A DNA stretch of 64,000 nucleotides from Cyanobium sp. PCC 7001 (GTDB lineage Bacteria > Cyanobacteriota > Cyanobacteriia > PCC-6307 > Cyanobiaceae), in contig NZ_DS990556.1 of assembly GCF_000155635.1 (NCBI RefSeq), forward strand, positions 1,171,051 through 1,235,050. Reading direction: 5' to 3'. The translations under genes and the position numbers were made by a program. Positions 57,094 to 64,000 of the stretch are shown here, one piece after another (within the stretch, counting starts at the first letter, position 1; every line of letters begins with the position of its first letter). The notes under the pieces were generated by a model. The model searched no databases, was not told where the DNA came from, and saw only the letters and a program-made list of their open reading frames with translations.

Positions 57094-58212
57094 CTAGGCA
57101 CCGAGCAGCTGGCGGCAGGCCCTGTCACAGGCCTGGGCCAGGGCCTCCGGGCTGCGGCCGAGGCGTTGCCAGAGCAGGGCGAAGCCCCCGGCACCCACGC
57201 CCTCCTTCACGTAGCCCCGCTCGTAGTCGCGCAGGGCGGCGCTGCCGCAGGCCGAGAACCGCAGCGCCGCCACCTCCAGCCGTGGCGCAACACCCCAGTG
57301 GGAACCGATGCGGCGCAACAGCAGGGTCAGGTCACTGCCGGCTTCATCGGCCACCCAGGCCGTGGTGGCCACCGTGATCCGCTCCACCAGGCTGCGTCGT
57401 TCCCCTGCGGGCGCCAGCGCCAGCACCACGGCCAGCACGGCGGCCATCTGGCTGCCGCCCGCCAGCAGCACCGTGCCGCCCCGGCGGGCCAGCGTCAGGG
57501 CCAGGCCGGCGGCCAGCGGCTGCATCGGATCGCCCACGGCAGCCAGCACCGCGACCGGATCCACACGGCCATCGGTCCAGGGTCCAGGGCCGCCCGAAGC
57601 CAGACCCGCGGCCGCCAGCCCCCGGTTCACCAACCCGGCCTTGAGCTGGTGGGCACCGGTGCGCAGGCTGCCGCTCACCAGACCATCGGCCGCCACCCCG
57701 AGCCCCCGCAGCACCCCGAGGGCCGTGGTGGTGCCGCCGGGGACGCATTCGGCCAGCAGCAGGGGCTGGGAGGGCGGCAGCCGTGATCCCCAGCGCTCGC
57801 CCCGGGCCAGCAGGGCACGAACCCGGCGCGGCGGCAGGGCGCAGCCGCTGCTGAGGCAGCGGGCCGCGCCGCCCCCCTCTTCCGCTGGCAGGCGCAGATG
57901 GGGCACCCGTGGGGCGATCGGGCAACCCAGGTCCACCACCAGCAGGCGGTCTGTCAGGGCGAGGCCCTCGAGCACCACCCGGCTGATCAGGGCCGGGCTC
58001 ACCCCCGCCGGCAGCGGCGGCAGGGCGTGGGGGCGCGGCCCCAGCGGGCCATGCACCAGCAGTTCGGCGTCGGCCGCCGCCGTGGCGCGACGGGCCGCCG
58101 CCGTGGCCCCTGCGGCGGAGATGCCCTCCACCGCGGCCGTGGCCGTGGCGGCCAGCAGCAGCAGAGGACGGGTCGACGGCCAATGCGGCTCCCCGCCGCG
58201 CAGCCCCGCCAC
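57094..58212 (-). CDS. UPF0284 protein, CobT-like phosphoribosyltransferase family
   Basis: Related to nicotinate-nucleotide-dimethylbenzimidazole phosphoribosyltransferase, which activates the lower ligand of cobalamin. Visible parts are ECVPGGTTTALGVLRGLG, GDPMQPLAAGLALTLARRGG and GYVKEGVGAGG, the last aligning with the catalytic Glu loop of CobT. 372 residues. GTG start 1 nt after the DUF2232 gene. Actual base and ligand specificity are unknown. Confidence 0.85.
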   Translation of the reverse strand: MAGLRGGEPHWPSTRPLLLLAATATAAVEGISAAGATAAARRATAAADAELLVHGPLGPRPHALPPLPAGVSPALISRVVLEGLALTDRLLVVDLGCPIAPRVPHLRLPAEEGGGAARCLSSGCALPPRRVRALLARGERWGSRLPPSQPLLLAECVPGGTTTALGVLRGLGVAADGLVSGSLRTGAHQLKAGLVNRGLAAAGLASGGPGPWTDGRVDPVAVLAAVGDPMQPLAAGLALTLARRGGTVLLAGGSQMAAVLAVVLALAPAGERRSLVERITVATTAWVADEAGSDLTLLLRRIGSHWGVAPRLEVAALRFSACGSAALRDYERGYVKEGVGAGGFALLWQRLGRSPEALAQACDRACRQLLGA

Positions 58213-58213
58213 C

Positions 58214-58870
58214 TCAGAGGGGATCGAGGGCGACCAGGGCCCTCAGGGCATCGGGCGGTTCGCTGATCGGCGCCTGCAGCTTCGGAAAGATCCAGTAGGC
58301 CACGGCATGGAGGGCCAGCACCACGATCACGTTCTGCACCCACACCAGCAGCACGGCGGCCACCTGCACCTGGGCGAGCTCGATGCCGGCCCCCAGGCCC
58401 ACCAGCGAGGCCAAGCGCTCCAGCAGCCCAGCCGCGGCCGTGGTGATCACCACCCAGAGGTTCTCCCCCACCAGCACGGACAGCACCGCGACCCGCACCA
58501 GGAATCCGGCCGCGCCGATGACGCTCCCCAGCGACCAGCTCAGCCACCAGTTCAGCCGCCGCCGCCAGCACCAGCCCAGCCAGAGGGCCAGCAGTCCGTA
58601 GGGGAAGAGCAGCAGGGGGCCGCGGATCGGTCCCATCAGGGCCACGGCGAGCAGGGCGGCCACCACCAGACCCTCCACCGCGCAGCGCCCGCCGTGCCGG
58701 AGCTGCAGCAGGGCCAGGGGGAGCGGCAGGGCCAGGCGGAACAGGGGGCTGCCCACGGGCAGGTAGTACAGCGCCAGCCAGAGCAGGCCCGTGGCGGCGG
58801 CCAGGTAGGCGGTATCCATCAGCTGACGGGCCTGACGGCGGCTCAGGCTCCGGTTCGTGGGTGCCCCCAT
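58214..58870 (-). CDS. DUF2232 family membrane protein
   Basis: A 218-residue protein with five to six hydrophobic segments and the family segment MGPIRGPLLLFPYGLLALWL followed by RRLNWWLSWSLGSVIG. Function unknown, perhaps related to other YybS/DUF2232 membrane proteins. ATG overlaps the upstream lipoprotein stop (TGATG). Confidence 0.78.
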   Translation of the reverse strand: MGAPTNRSLSRRQARQLMDTAYLAAATGLLWLALYYLPVGSPLFRLALPLPLALLQLRHGGRCAVEGLVVAALLAVALMGPIRGPLLLFPYGLLALWLGWCWRRRLNWWLSWSLGSVIGAAGFLVRVAVLSVLVGENLWVVITTAAAGLLERLASLVGLGAGIELAQVQVAAVLLVWVQNVIVVLALHAVAYWIFPKLQAPISEPPDALRALVALDPL

Positions 58871-59391
58871 CAGCGGGGCTCCGGGGCGGGGGTGGCGGCG
58901 GGAGGCGACGCCGGCGCCTGGGGAGCCGGCGGGGCGGGCGCGGGGGTGGCAGGCGTCGTGCCGGCCGGCCCGTGCACCCGCTCGATCATTTCCACCTCGA
59001 ACGGCACACCGGCTGCCCGCAGCGCCTCGGTGACGGCCTCAGCAGGAGCGGCGGGATCGGCACCCACGAGCTTGATCGTGATCCGATAGGGCGCCGGCGA
59101 GAGCACGGGCGCCCGCGGCGGGCGTTGCGCAGCGGGGGCAGGGGCCTGCGGAGTGGTGCCGGCCGGGGAGGGAGCCGTTCCTGCCGCAGCTGAAGCCCCG
59201 GTGGGGGTCTGACCCGCAGGAGCGGGATCCGTGGCGGCCGGGTCTGGGCTTGAGAAACTGCGGGAGAGCTGCTCGCCGAAGGGGGTGCCGCTGCAGCCCG
59301 CGAGCTGGCCTGCCGCCAGCAGCAGCACCAGAAGCCCCGGGCGGCGGCGGCGGCCGCGGAACCAGCCAGGGCCGCGGACAGCGGGGCTCAA
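58870..59391 (-). CDS. hypothetical lipoprotein with Pro/Ala-rich linkers
   Basis: A 173-residue protein with a lipoprotein signal ([14 protein letters not shown]), a disordered Pro/Ala/Thr region, a short ordered core ([20 protein letters not shown], then [20 protein letters not shown]) and a Pro-rich tail. The TTG start overlaps the topA stop (TTGA), which selects this start and implies coupling. No family recognised. Confidence 0.75.
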   Translation of the reverse strand: MSPAVRGPGWFRGRRRRPGLLVLLLAAGQLAGCSGTPFGEQLSRSFSSPDPAATDPAPAGQTPTGASAAAGTAPSPAGTTPQAPAPAAQRPPRAPVLSPAPYRITIKLVGADPAAPAEAVTEALRAAGVPFEVEMIERVHGPAGTTPATPAPAPPAPQAPASPPAATPAPEPR

Positions 59392-62126
59392 CTGTCGGCC
59401 GCCTTGATCACCCGCACCGCGCTGGCCCGCAGCCGGCCGGTCTTGGTGGTGGCGGGGGGTTTCTTGGCCGCCGGCTTTTTCGCGGCGGGCTTCTTGGCTG
59501 CGGGCTTCTTGGCGGTGGACTGCCTGGCGGCAGAGGAGCGGGAGCCCGCCTTGCCCTTGCCCGTGGCCGCCTTGGCCGCCAGCAGCTCGATCGCCTGCTC
59601 CAGGGTGATGGTGTCGGCCGTGGTGCCCTCCGGCAGGGAGGCATTCACCTTGCCCTGCTTCACGTAGAGCCCGTACGGACCGTCGAAGAGCTGCACGGGC
59701 TCGTCGGCCCCGTCCGGCACCCCCAGATGCTTGAGGGCCGTGCGGCCGCCGCGGCCCCGCTTGGGCATGGCCAGCAGTTCCAGCGCGCGGGACAGCGGCA
59801 CGGTGAGCACGTCGTCCTCGGCCTTGAGGGAGCGGTAGTCCTTCTCCCCCTTGCCCTTGTGATGCACCACGTAGGGGCCGAAGCGGCCCAGGCCGGCCTC
59901 CACCCGGCCTCCATCGGGGTGGTCCCCCAGGGCCCGGGGCAGGCGGAGCAGCCCCAGGGCATCCTCGAGGGTGAGCTCCTCGGGCTTCTGGCCCTTGGGC
60001 AGCGAGGCCCGCTTGGGCTTGGGGTTGTCGTCGCTCACCTGGCCGCGCTGCACGTAGGGGCCGTACTGGCCGAACAGGAGGTACACCTGCTCGCCGGTCT
60101 CCGGGTCCTCCCCGATCGACTCGGGCCCCTCCGCCTTCTGGCGCAGCAGCAGCTCGGCCTTGTCAGCATCGAGGTCGGCGGGGGTGATCTCCTGGGGCAG
60201 GGTGGCCTTGAGCAGCTCCTCGCTGCCGTCATCGGCCACCCGCTTGGTCTCCAGATAGGCCCCGAAGCGACCGATCCGCACCACGCAGGGCAGACCCTCC
60301 AGTTCCACGGTGCGGGACACGCCCGGATCGATGTCCCCCTCCCGCCGCAGCACCTGGGTTTCCAGGCCCTCTTCCCCCTTGTAGAAGGTCTCGAGGTAGG
60401 GGAGCCACTCCACCTGGCCGTGGGAGATCTCGTCGAGGGTCTGCTCCATCCGCGCGGTGAAGCCGGTGTCCACCAGGTCGGGGAAGTGCTCCTCCAGCAG
60501 CGCCGTCACGGCGAAGGCCGTGAAGCTGGGGGTGAGGGAGTTGTTCTGGAGCGTGGCGTAGCCCCGGTCCACGATCGTGCCGATGATCGAGGCATAGGTG
60601 GAGGGGCGGCCGATGCCCTCCTTCTCCAGCATCTTGACCAGGGCCGCCTCGCTGTAGCGGGCCGGGGGCTGGGTCTGGTGACCGAGGGCCTCCACGCCGC
60701 GGCAGGCCGGGGCATCCCCCACCGCCAGGGAAGGCAGCAGCACCTCCTGGCCCTCGAGGGCGGCCTCCGGGTCGTCGCTGCCCTCCACGTAGGCGCGGAA
60801 GAAGCCGGGGAAGTCGATCCGCTTGCCGGTGGCCCGGAAACGGGCGGTGCCCAGGGCGCCGCCGTCCACGTCCAGATCCACCGCCAGCATCGTGAGCCGG
60901 GCCTCGGCCATCTGGCTGGCCACCGTGCGCTTCCAGATCAGCTCGTAGAGGGCCAGATCCCGGCCCTCCAGGCCGGTGTCGGCGGGGGCGCGGAAGCTCT
61001 CCCCCGCCGGACGGATCGCCTCGTGGGCCTCCTGGGCGTTGCGGGCCTTGGTGGAGAACTGCCGCGGCGAGGGGCTGAGATAGTCCTGGCCGTATTTCTG
61101 GGCCACGCAGCTGCGGGCCGCCTGGATGGCCTGGTCGCTGAGGTGCACCGAGTCGGTGCGCATGTAGGTGATGAAGCCGCGCTCGTAGAGGCCCTGGGCC
61201 GCCCGCATCGTTTCGCGGGCGGAGAGGCGCAGCTTGCGGTTGGCCTCCTGCTGCAGGGTGCTCGTGGTGAAGGGAGCCACCGGCCGGCGGGTGGTGGGCT
61301 TGGCTTCCACCTCCGCCACGGCCCAGTGCGCGCCCTGCACGGCGGACTGGAGGCGGCGGGCCTCCTCCTCCGCGAGCAGCTTCACCCGGCTGCCGGCCTT
61401 GAGATCACCGGTGGTCTCGTCGAAGTCGGAGCCTCCGGCGATGCGCTCCCCCTTCAGGTGGGTGAGCTTCGCCTCGAAGCCGCTGCCGGCCTGCTCCAGC
61501 TGGGCCTTGAGATCCCAGTAGCTGCCGCTGCGGAAGGCCCGGCGGGCCCGTTCGCGCTGCACCAGCAGCCGCACCGCCACCGACTGGACCCGCCCGGCCG
61601 AGAGGCCCCAGGCCACCTTCTTCCAGAGCAGGGGCGAGAGGGTGTAGCCCACCAGGCGGTCGAGGATGCGCCGGGTCTCCTGGGCATGGACCAGCTCCAT
61701 GTCGAGATCCCGGGTCTGATCCAGGGCCCGGCCGATGGCCTCCTTGGTGATCTCGTGGAACACCATCCGCTTCACGGGCACCTTCGGCTGCAGCAACTGC
61801 AGCAGGTGCCAGCTGATGCTCTCCCCTTCCCGGTCCTCGTCCGTGGCCAGCAGCAGCTGATCGGCGCCCTTGAGGGCGTCCTTGAGTTCCTTCACCACCT
61901 TTTTCTTGTCCTTCGGCACCACGTAGAGGGGCTCAAAGGCACTGGCGGTGTTCACGCCGAGGTTCGCCCACTTCTCGCCCTTGTGGGCCGCAGGGATCTC
62001 GCTGGCGTTGTTGGGCAGGTCGCGCACATGGCCCATGGAGGCCTCCACCCGGAAGTCCCTGGGAAGGAATCCACGGATGGTGCGGGCCTTGGTGGGGCTC
62101 TCGACGATGACCAGGGTGTGACCCAC
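59388..62126 (-). CDS. topA: DNA topoisomerase I
   Basis: Type IA topoisomerase that relaxes negative supercoils. The Toprim start [15 protein letters not shown] is near the N-terminus, with [16 protein letters not shown] as the metal-binding part and the catalytic Tyr in [10 protein letters not shown]. Several C-terminal topoisomerase repeats follow ([40 protein letters not shown]), then a Lys/Ala/Pro-rich tail of repeated AAKKP units like a histone-type tail. GTG 62126 matches the conserved family start; a longer reading to 62171 is possible. About 912 residues. Confidence 0.95.
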   Translation of the reverse strand: MGHTLVIVESPTKARTIRGFLPRDFRVEASMGHVRDLPNNASEIPAAHKGEKWANLGVNTASAFEPLYVVPKDKKKVVKELKDALKGADQLLLATDEDREGESISWHLLQLLQPKVPVKRMVFHEITKEAIGRALDQTRDLDMELVHAQETRRILDRLVGYTLSPLLWKKVAWGLSAGRVQSVAVRLLVQRERARRAFRSGSYWDLKAQLEQAGSGFEAKLTHLKGERIAGGSDFDETTGDLKAGSRVKLLAEEEARRLQSAVQGAHWAVAEVEAKPTTRRPVAPFTTSTLQQEANRKLRLSARETMRAAQGLYERGFITYMRTDSVHLSDQAIQAARSCVAQKYGQDYLSPSPRQFSTKARNAQEAHEAIRPAGESFRAPADTGLEGRDLALYELIWKRTVASQMAEARLTMLAVDLDVDGGALGTARFRATGKRIDFPGFFRAYVEGSDDPEAALEGQEVLLPSLAVGDAPACRGVEALGHQTQPPARYSEAALVKMLEKEGIGRPSTYASIIGTIVDRGYATLQNNSLTPSFTAFAVTALLEEHFPDLVDTGFTARMEQTLDEISHGQVEWLPYLETFYKGEEGLETQVLRREGDIDPGVSRTVELEGLPCVVRIGRFGAYLETKRVADDGSEELLKATLPQEITPADLDADKAELLLRQKAEGPESIGEDPETGEQVYLLFGQYGPYVQRGQVSDDNPKPKRASLPKGQKPEELTLEDALGLLRLPRALGDHPDGGRVEAGLGRFGPYVVHHKGKGEKDYRSLKAEDDVLTVPLSRALELLAMPKRGRGGRTALKHLGVPDGADEPVQLFDGPYGLYVKQGKVNASLPEGTTADTITLEQAIELLAAKAATGKGKAGSRSSAARQSTAKKPAAKKPAAKKPAAKKPPATTKTGRLRASAVRVIKAADS

Positions 62127-62251
62127 AGACAGGCGAACGACCGGTTCCCTCTTTATCGCATCGACGGTCACCAGCGCACATTCTGTGGCGAAGAACGCGG
62201 GTTCATCGCCGCTACAGTCGCGCCAGAAAATCTGGCTCCACCGCCGCTGTG

Positions 62252-63835
62252 ATGGTTCTGCCCACTGCGCTTCCGATTGCGGCCCATGCCCTCGGGACAG
62301 CCGTCGCTCCGGCGGGACTGGGTCTGCAGCTCAACGCGGGCGCCATCGCCCCCGAGGTGTCGGTGCTGCTGGCGCTGGTGGCCTGCCTGCTGGTGGACCT
62401 GGCGGGGGAGCGGGCAGCGAGCCGCTGGGTGCCGCCGCTCTGCTACGCGGGGCTGGGGGGGGCGCTCGTGCTGCTGGCCCTGCAGTGGAACACCCCCCTG
62501 CTGGAGCCCTCCTTCCTGGGCTCCTTCCTCGCCGACAACATGGCCATTGCCTTCCGTGGCGTGGTGGCCGCCTCCACCCTGATCTCCCTGCTGCTCAGCT
62601 GGCGCTACGTGGAGCGCAGCGGCACGCCGGTGGGGGAATACGCCGCCATCCTGCTGGCCGCCACCCTCGGCGCCATGTTCCTCTGCGGCGCCACCGATCT
62701 GGTGAGCATCTTCATCTCGCTGGAGACGCTCTCGGTGTCGAGCTACCTGCTCTCGGGCTACATGAAGCGCGATGCCCGCAGCTCGGAAGCCGCGCTGAAA
62801 TACCTGCTGGTGGGCTCGGCGGCGGCGGCCGTGTTTCTTTACGGCGCCTCCCTGCTCTATGGCCTCACCGGCGGTGCCACCGGCCTGGATGCCGTGGCCA
62901 CCGCCCTCAAGACCAGTGCCTCGCCGGTGACTGCCCTGGCCCTGGTGTTCGTGCTGGCCACGGTGGCCTTCAAGATCGCCGCCGTTCCCTTCCACCAGTG
63001 GACTCCTGACGTCTACGAGGGGTCTCCCACCCCTGTGGTGGCCTTCCTTTCGGTGGGATCGAAGGCGGCCGGGTTCGCCCTGGCGGTGCGGATCCTCGTG
63101 GGCTGCTTCGAGAGCTTCGATGCCCAGTGGAAGCTGCTGTTCACCGTGCTGGCGGTGCTGAGCATGGTGCTGGGCAACGTGGTGGCCCTGGCCCAGACCT
63201 CCATGAAACGGATGCTGGCCTACAGCTCGATCGGCCAGGCCGGCTTCGTGATGATCGGCCTGGTGTGCGGTACCGAGGACGGCTTCGCCGCCATGGTGCT
63301 CTACATGGCGGCGTACCTGTTCATGAACCTCGGGGCGTTCGCCTGCATCATTCTCTTCTCCCTGCGCACCGGCAGCGACCGCATCGCCGATTACGCCGGC
63401 CTCTACCAGAAGGATCCCCTGATCACCCTGGGCCTCAGCCTCTGCCTGCTGTCCCTGGGCGGCATTCCGCCGATGCTCGGCTTCTTCGGCAAGATCTATC
63501 TCTTCTTCGCCGGGTGGGCCGACCACCAGTACCTGCTGGTGGTGGTGGGTCTGGTCACCTCGGTGGTATCGATCTACTACTACATCTCGGTGATCAAGAT
63601 GATGGTGGTGAAGGAGCCCCAGGAGGCCTCCGACGTGGTGAAGGCCTACCCCGCCATCACCTGGTCGGTGACCGGTCTGCCGGCCCTGCGCACCGCCCTG
63701 GTGGGCTGTGTGGTGGTGACCGCCGTGGGCGGCATCCTCTCCAGCCCCCTGTTCACCTGGGCCAGTGAGGCGGTGGCCGGCACACCCATCCTGCAGCAGG
63801 CCATCGCCGCCGTGGCGATCCCCCCGGTGGGTTGA
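62252..63835 (+). CDS. ndhB: NAD(P)H dehydrogenase-like complex subunit 2
   Basis: Proton-pumping membrane subunit of NDH-1, used in respiration and cyclic electron flow. About fourteen membrane helices over 527 residues, with [38 protein letters not shown] and [16 protein letters not shown] as landmarks, including the Lys and Glu residues of the pumping channel. ATG 62252 (GTG 62249 also possible). Divergent from topA. Confidence 0.97.
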   Translation: MVLPTALPIAAHALGTAVAPAGLGLQLNAGAIAPEVSVLLALVACLLVDLAGERAASRWVPPLCYAGLGGALVLLALQWNTPLLEPSFLGSFLADNMAIAFRGVVAASTLISLLLSWRYVERSGTPVGEYAAILLAATLGAMFLCGATDLVSIFISLETLSVSSYLLSGYMKRDARSSEAALKYLLVGSAAAAVFLYGASLLYGLTGGATGLDAVATALKTSASPVTALALVFVLATVAFKIAAVPFHQWTPDVYEGSPTPVVAFLSVGSKAAGFALAVRILVGCFESFDAQWKLLFTVLAVLSMVLGNVVALAQTSMKRMLAYSSIGQAGFVMIGLVCGTEDGFAAMVLYMAAYLFMNLGAFACIILFSLRTGSDRIADYAGLYQKDPLITLGLSLCLLSLGGIPPMLGFFGKIYLFFAGWADHQYLLVVVGLVTSVVSIYYYISVIKMMVVKEPQEASDVVKAYPAITWSVTGLPALRTALVGCVVVTAVGGILSSPLFTWASEAVAGTPILQQAIAAVAIPPVG

Positions 63836-63840
63836 GGGCC

Positions 63841-64000
63841 ATGCCGCTGGCGGACCCCGTCGCCGAGCTCCAGGCCGTGGACAAGATCTACGGCTCGGGG
63901 GAAACCGAGGTGCGGGCACTCGATGGCCTCAGCCTCACCGTGAACCGCGGCGATTACCTGGCTGTGATGGGCGCCTCCGGCTCCGGCAAGAGCACGGCCA
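63841..64000 (+). CDS. ABC transporter ATP-binding protein, MacB/LolD/DevA type (3' truncated)
   Basis: The first 53 residues of an ABC ATPase, cut by the window end. VAELQAVDKIYGSGETEVRA resembles LolD/MacB/DevA ATPases and Walker A reads GASGSGKST. It begins 5 nt after ndhB. Likely paired with a permease to the right, outside the window. Confidence 0.88.
   Translation, partial: MPLADPVAELQAVDKIYGSGETEVRALDGLSLTVNRGDYLAVMGASGSGKSTA

Noticed and set aside
59250-62252. A 1000-codon open frame on the + strand opposite topA
   Set aside because: It is the high-GC shadow of topA: no domain is recognisable, the residues are Gly/Ala/Leu/His-rich, and topA is certain on the other strand.

Overview
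The window is GC-rich, gene-dense chromosomal DNA from a picocyanobacterium. The gene set (chlI, psaF/psaJ, a high-light-inducible protein, petC/petA, ndhB, ctaCDE, a cyAbrB regulator, plus several cyanobacteria-only families such as DUF3370, DUF3067, DUF2232 and UPF0284) points to the Synechococcus/Cyanobium lineage. The very high GC content and two full-length cyclic-di-GMP proteins fit a Cyanobium-like or freshwater/estuarine member better than the reduced open-ocean strains. This placement is inference from gene content; no rRNA gene is present. I see no insertion sequence, prophage, CRISPR array, integrase or rRNA operon. The only RNA gene found is one tRNA-Val(CAC).

Layout. 1-8.4 kb: a truncated c-type cytochrome gene, a TrmJ-type methyltransferase, a class-A beta-lactamase-like hydrolase, a DUF3370 protein, chlI, ruvC, 5-formyl-THF cyclo-ligase, a small ORF, an anchored secreted protein, sufE and homoserine dehydrogenase, all on the + strand and mostly overlapping or a few bases apart. 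8.4-14.7 kb: a small conserved-looking ORF, a lipoprotein plus permease of a peptide-type ABC importer, a DUF1400 alpha/beta hydrolase diverging from an MFS permease, and another small ORF. 14.7-18.8 kb: an EAL protein with a C-terminal sensor-like domain, then a membrane GGDEF-EAL protein, separated by a 13-nt tandem repeat. 18.8-25.8 kb: ychF, an HlyD/DevB-type adaptor, wecB, pilT, an Hli protein, tsaD, and psaF-psaJ ending in a clear terminator. 25.8-31 kb: gmk diverging from an NFACT (RqcH-like) gene, then tatC, a DUF3067 gene and petC-petA. 31-41.4 kb: lgt, cobM, mqo, tRNA-Val, a RodZ-like gene, ppx, a UbiA prenyltransferase, ldcA, ispD, a GT9-like protein and fabG. 41.4-44.9 kb: a small membrane protein, a groEL without groES, nanE and an Ala/Asp-rich hypothetical.

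44.9-52.9 kb is a respiratory island. A leftward cluster ctaA-ctaB-ABC ATPase-ABC permease-hypothetical-nanE diverges from ctaC-ctaD-ctaE, followed by a cyAbrB gene. Heme A synthesis and the aa3-type oxidase that uses it therefore share one intergenic control region. 52.9-64 kb holds an HdeD-like membrane protein, riboflavin synthase diverging from a bifunctional-nuclease-domain protein, an aldo/keto reductase with ferredoxin-like clusters, a tightly packed leftward five-gene run (topA, lipoprotein, DUF2232, UPF0284/CobT-like, Tat-exported binding protein), then ndhB and the start of a MacB/DevA-type ABC ATPase cut by the window end.

Nearly everything is recognisable core or lineage-conserved cyanobacterial biology. 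I did not find a clear undescribed multi-gene system. The most useful leads are conserved-neighbourhood hypotheses (tatC-DUF3067-petCA; the ctaAB-ABC exporter cluster; the topA run carrying a CobT-like protein), several small unannotated-type ORFs, a Met/His-rich loop in CtaC, and unusual repeats at 16020-16062 and 23624-23664.
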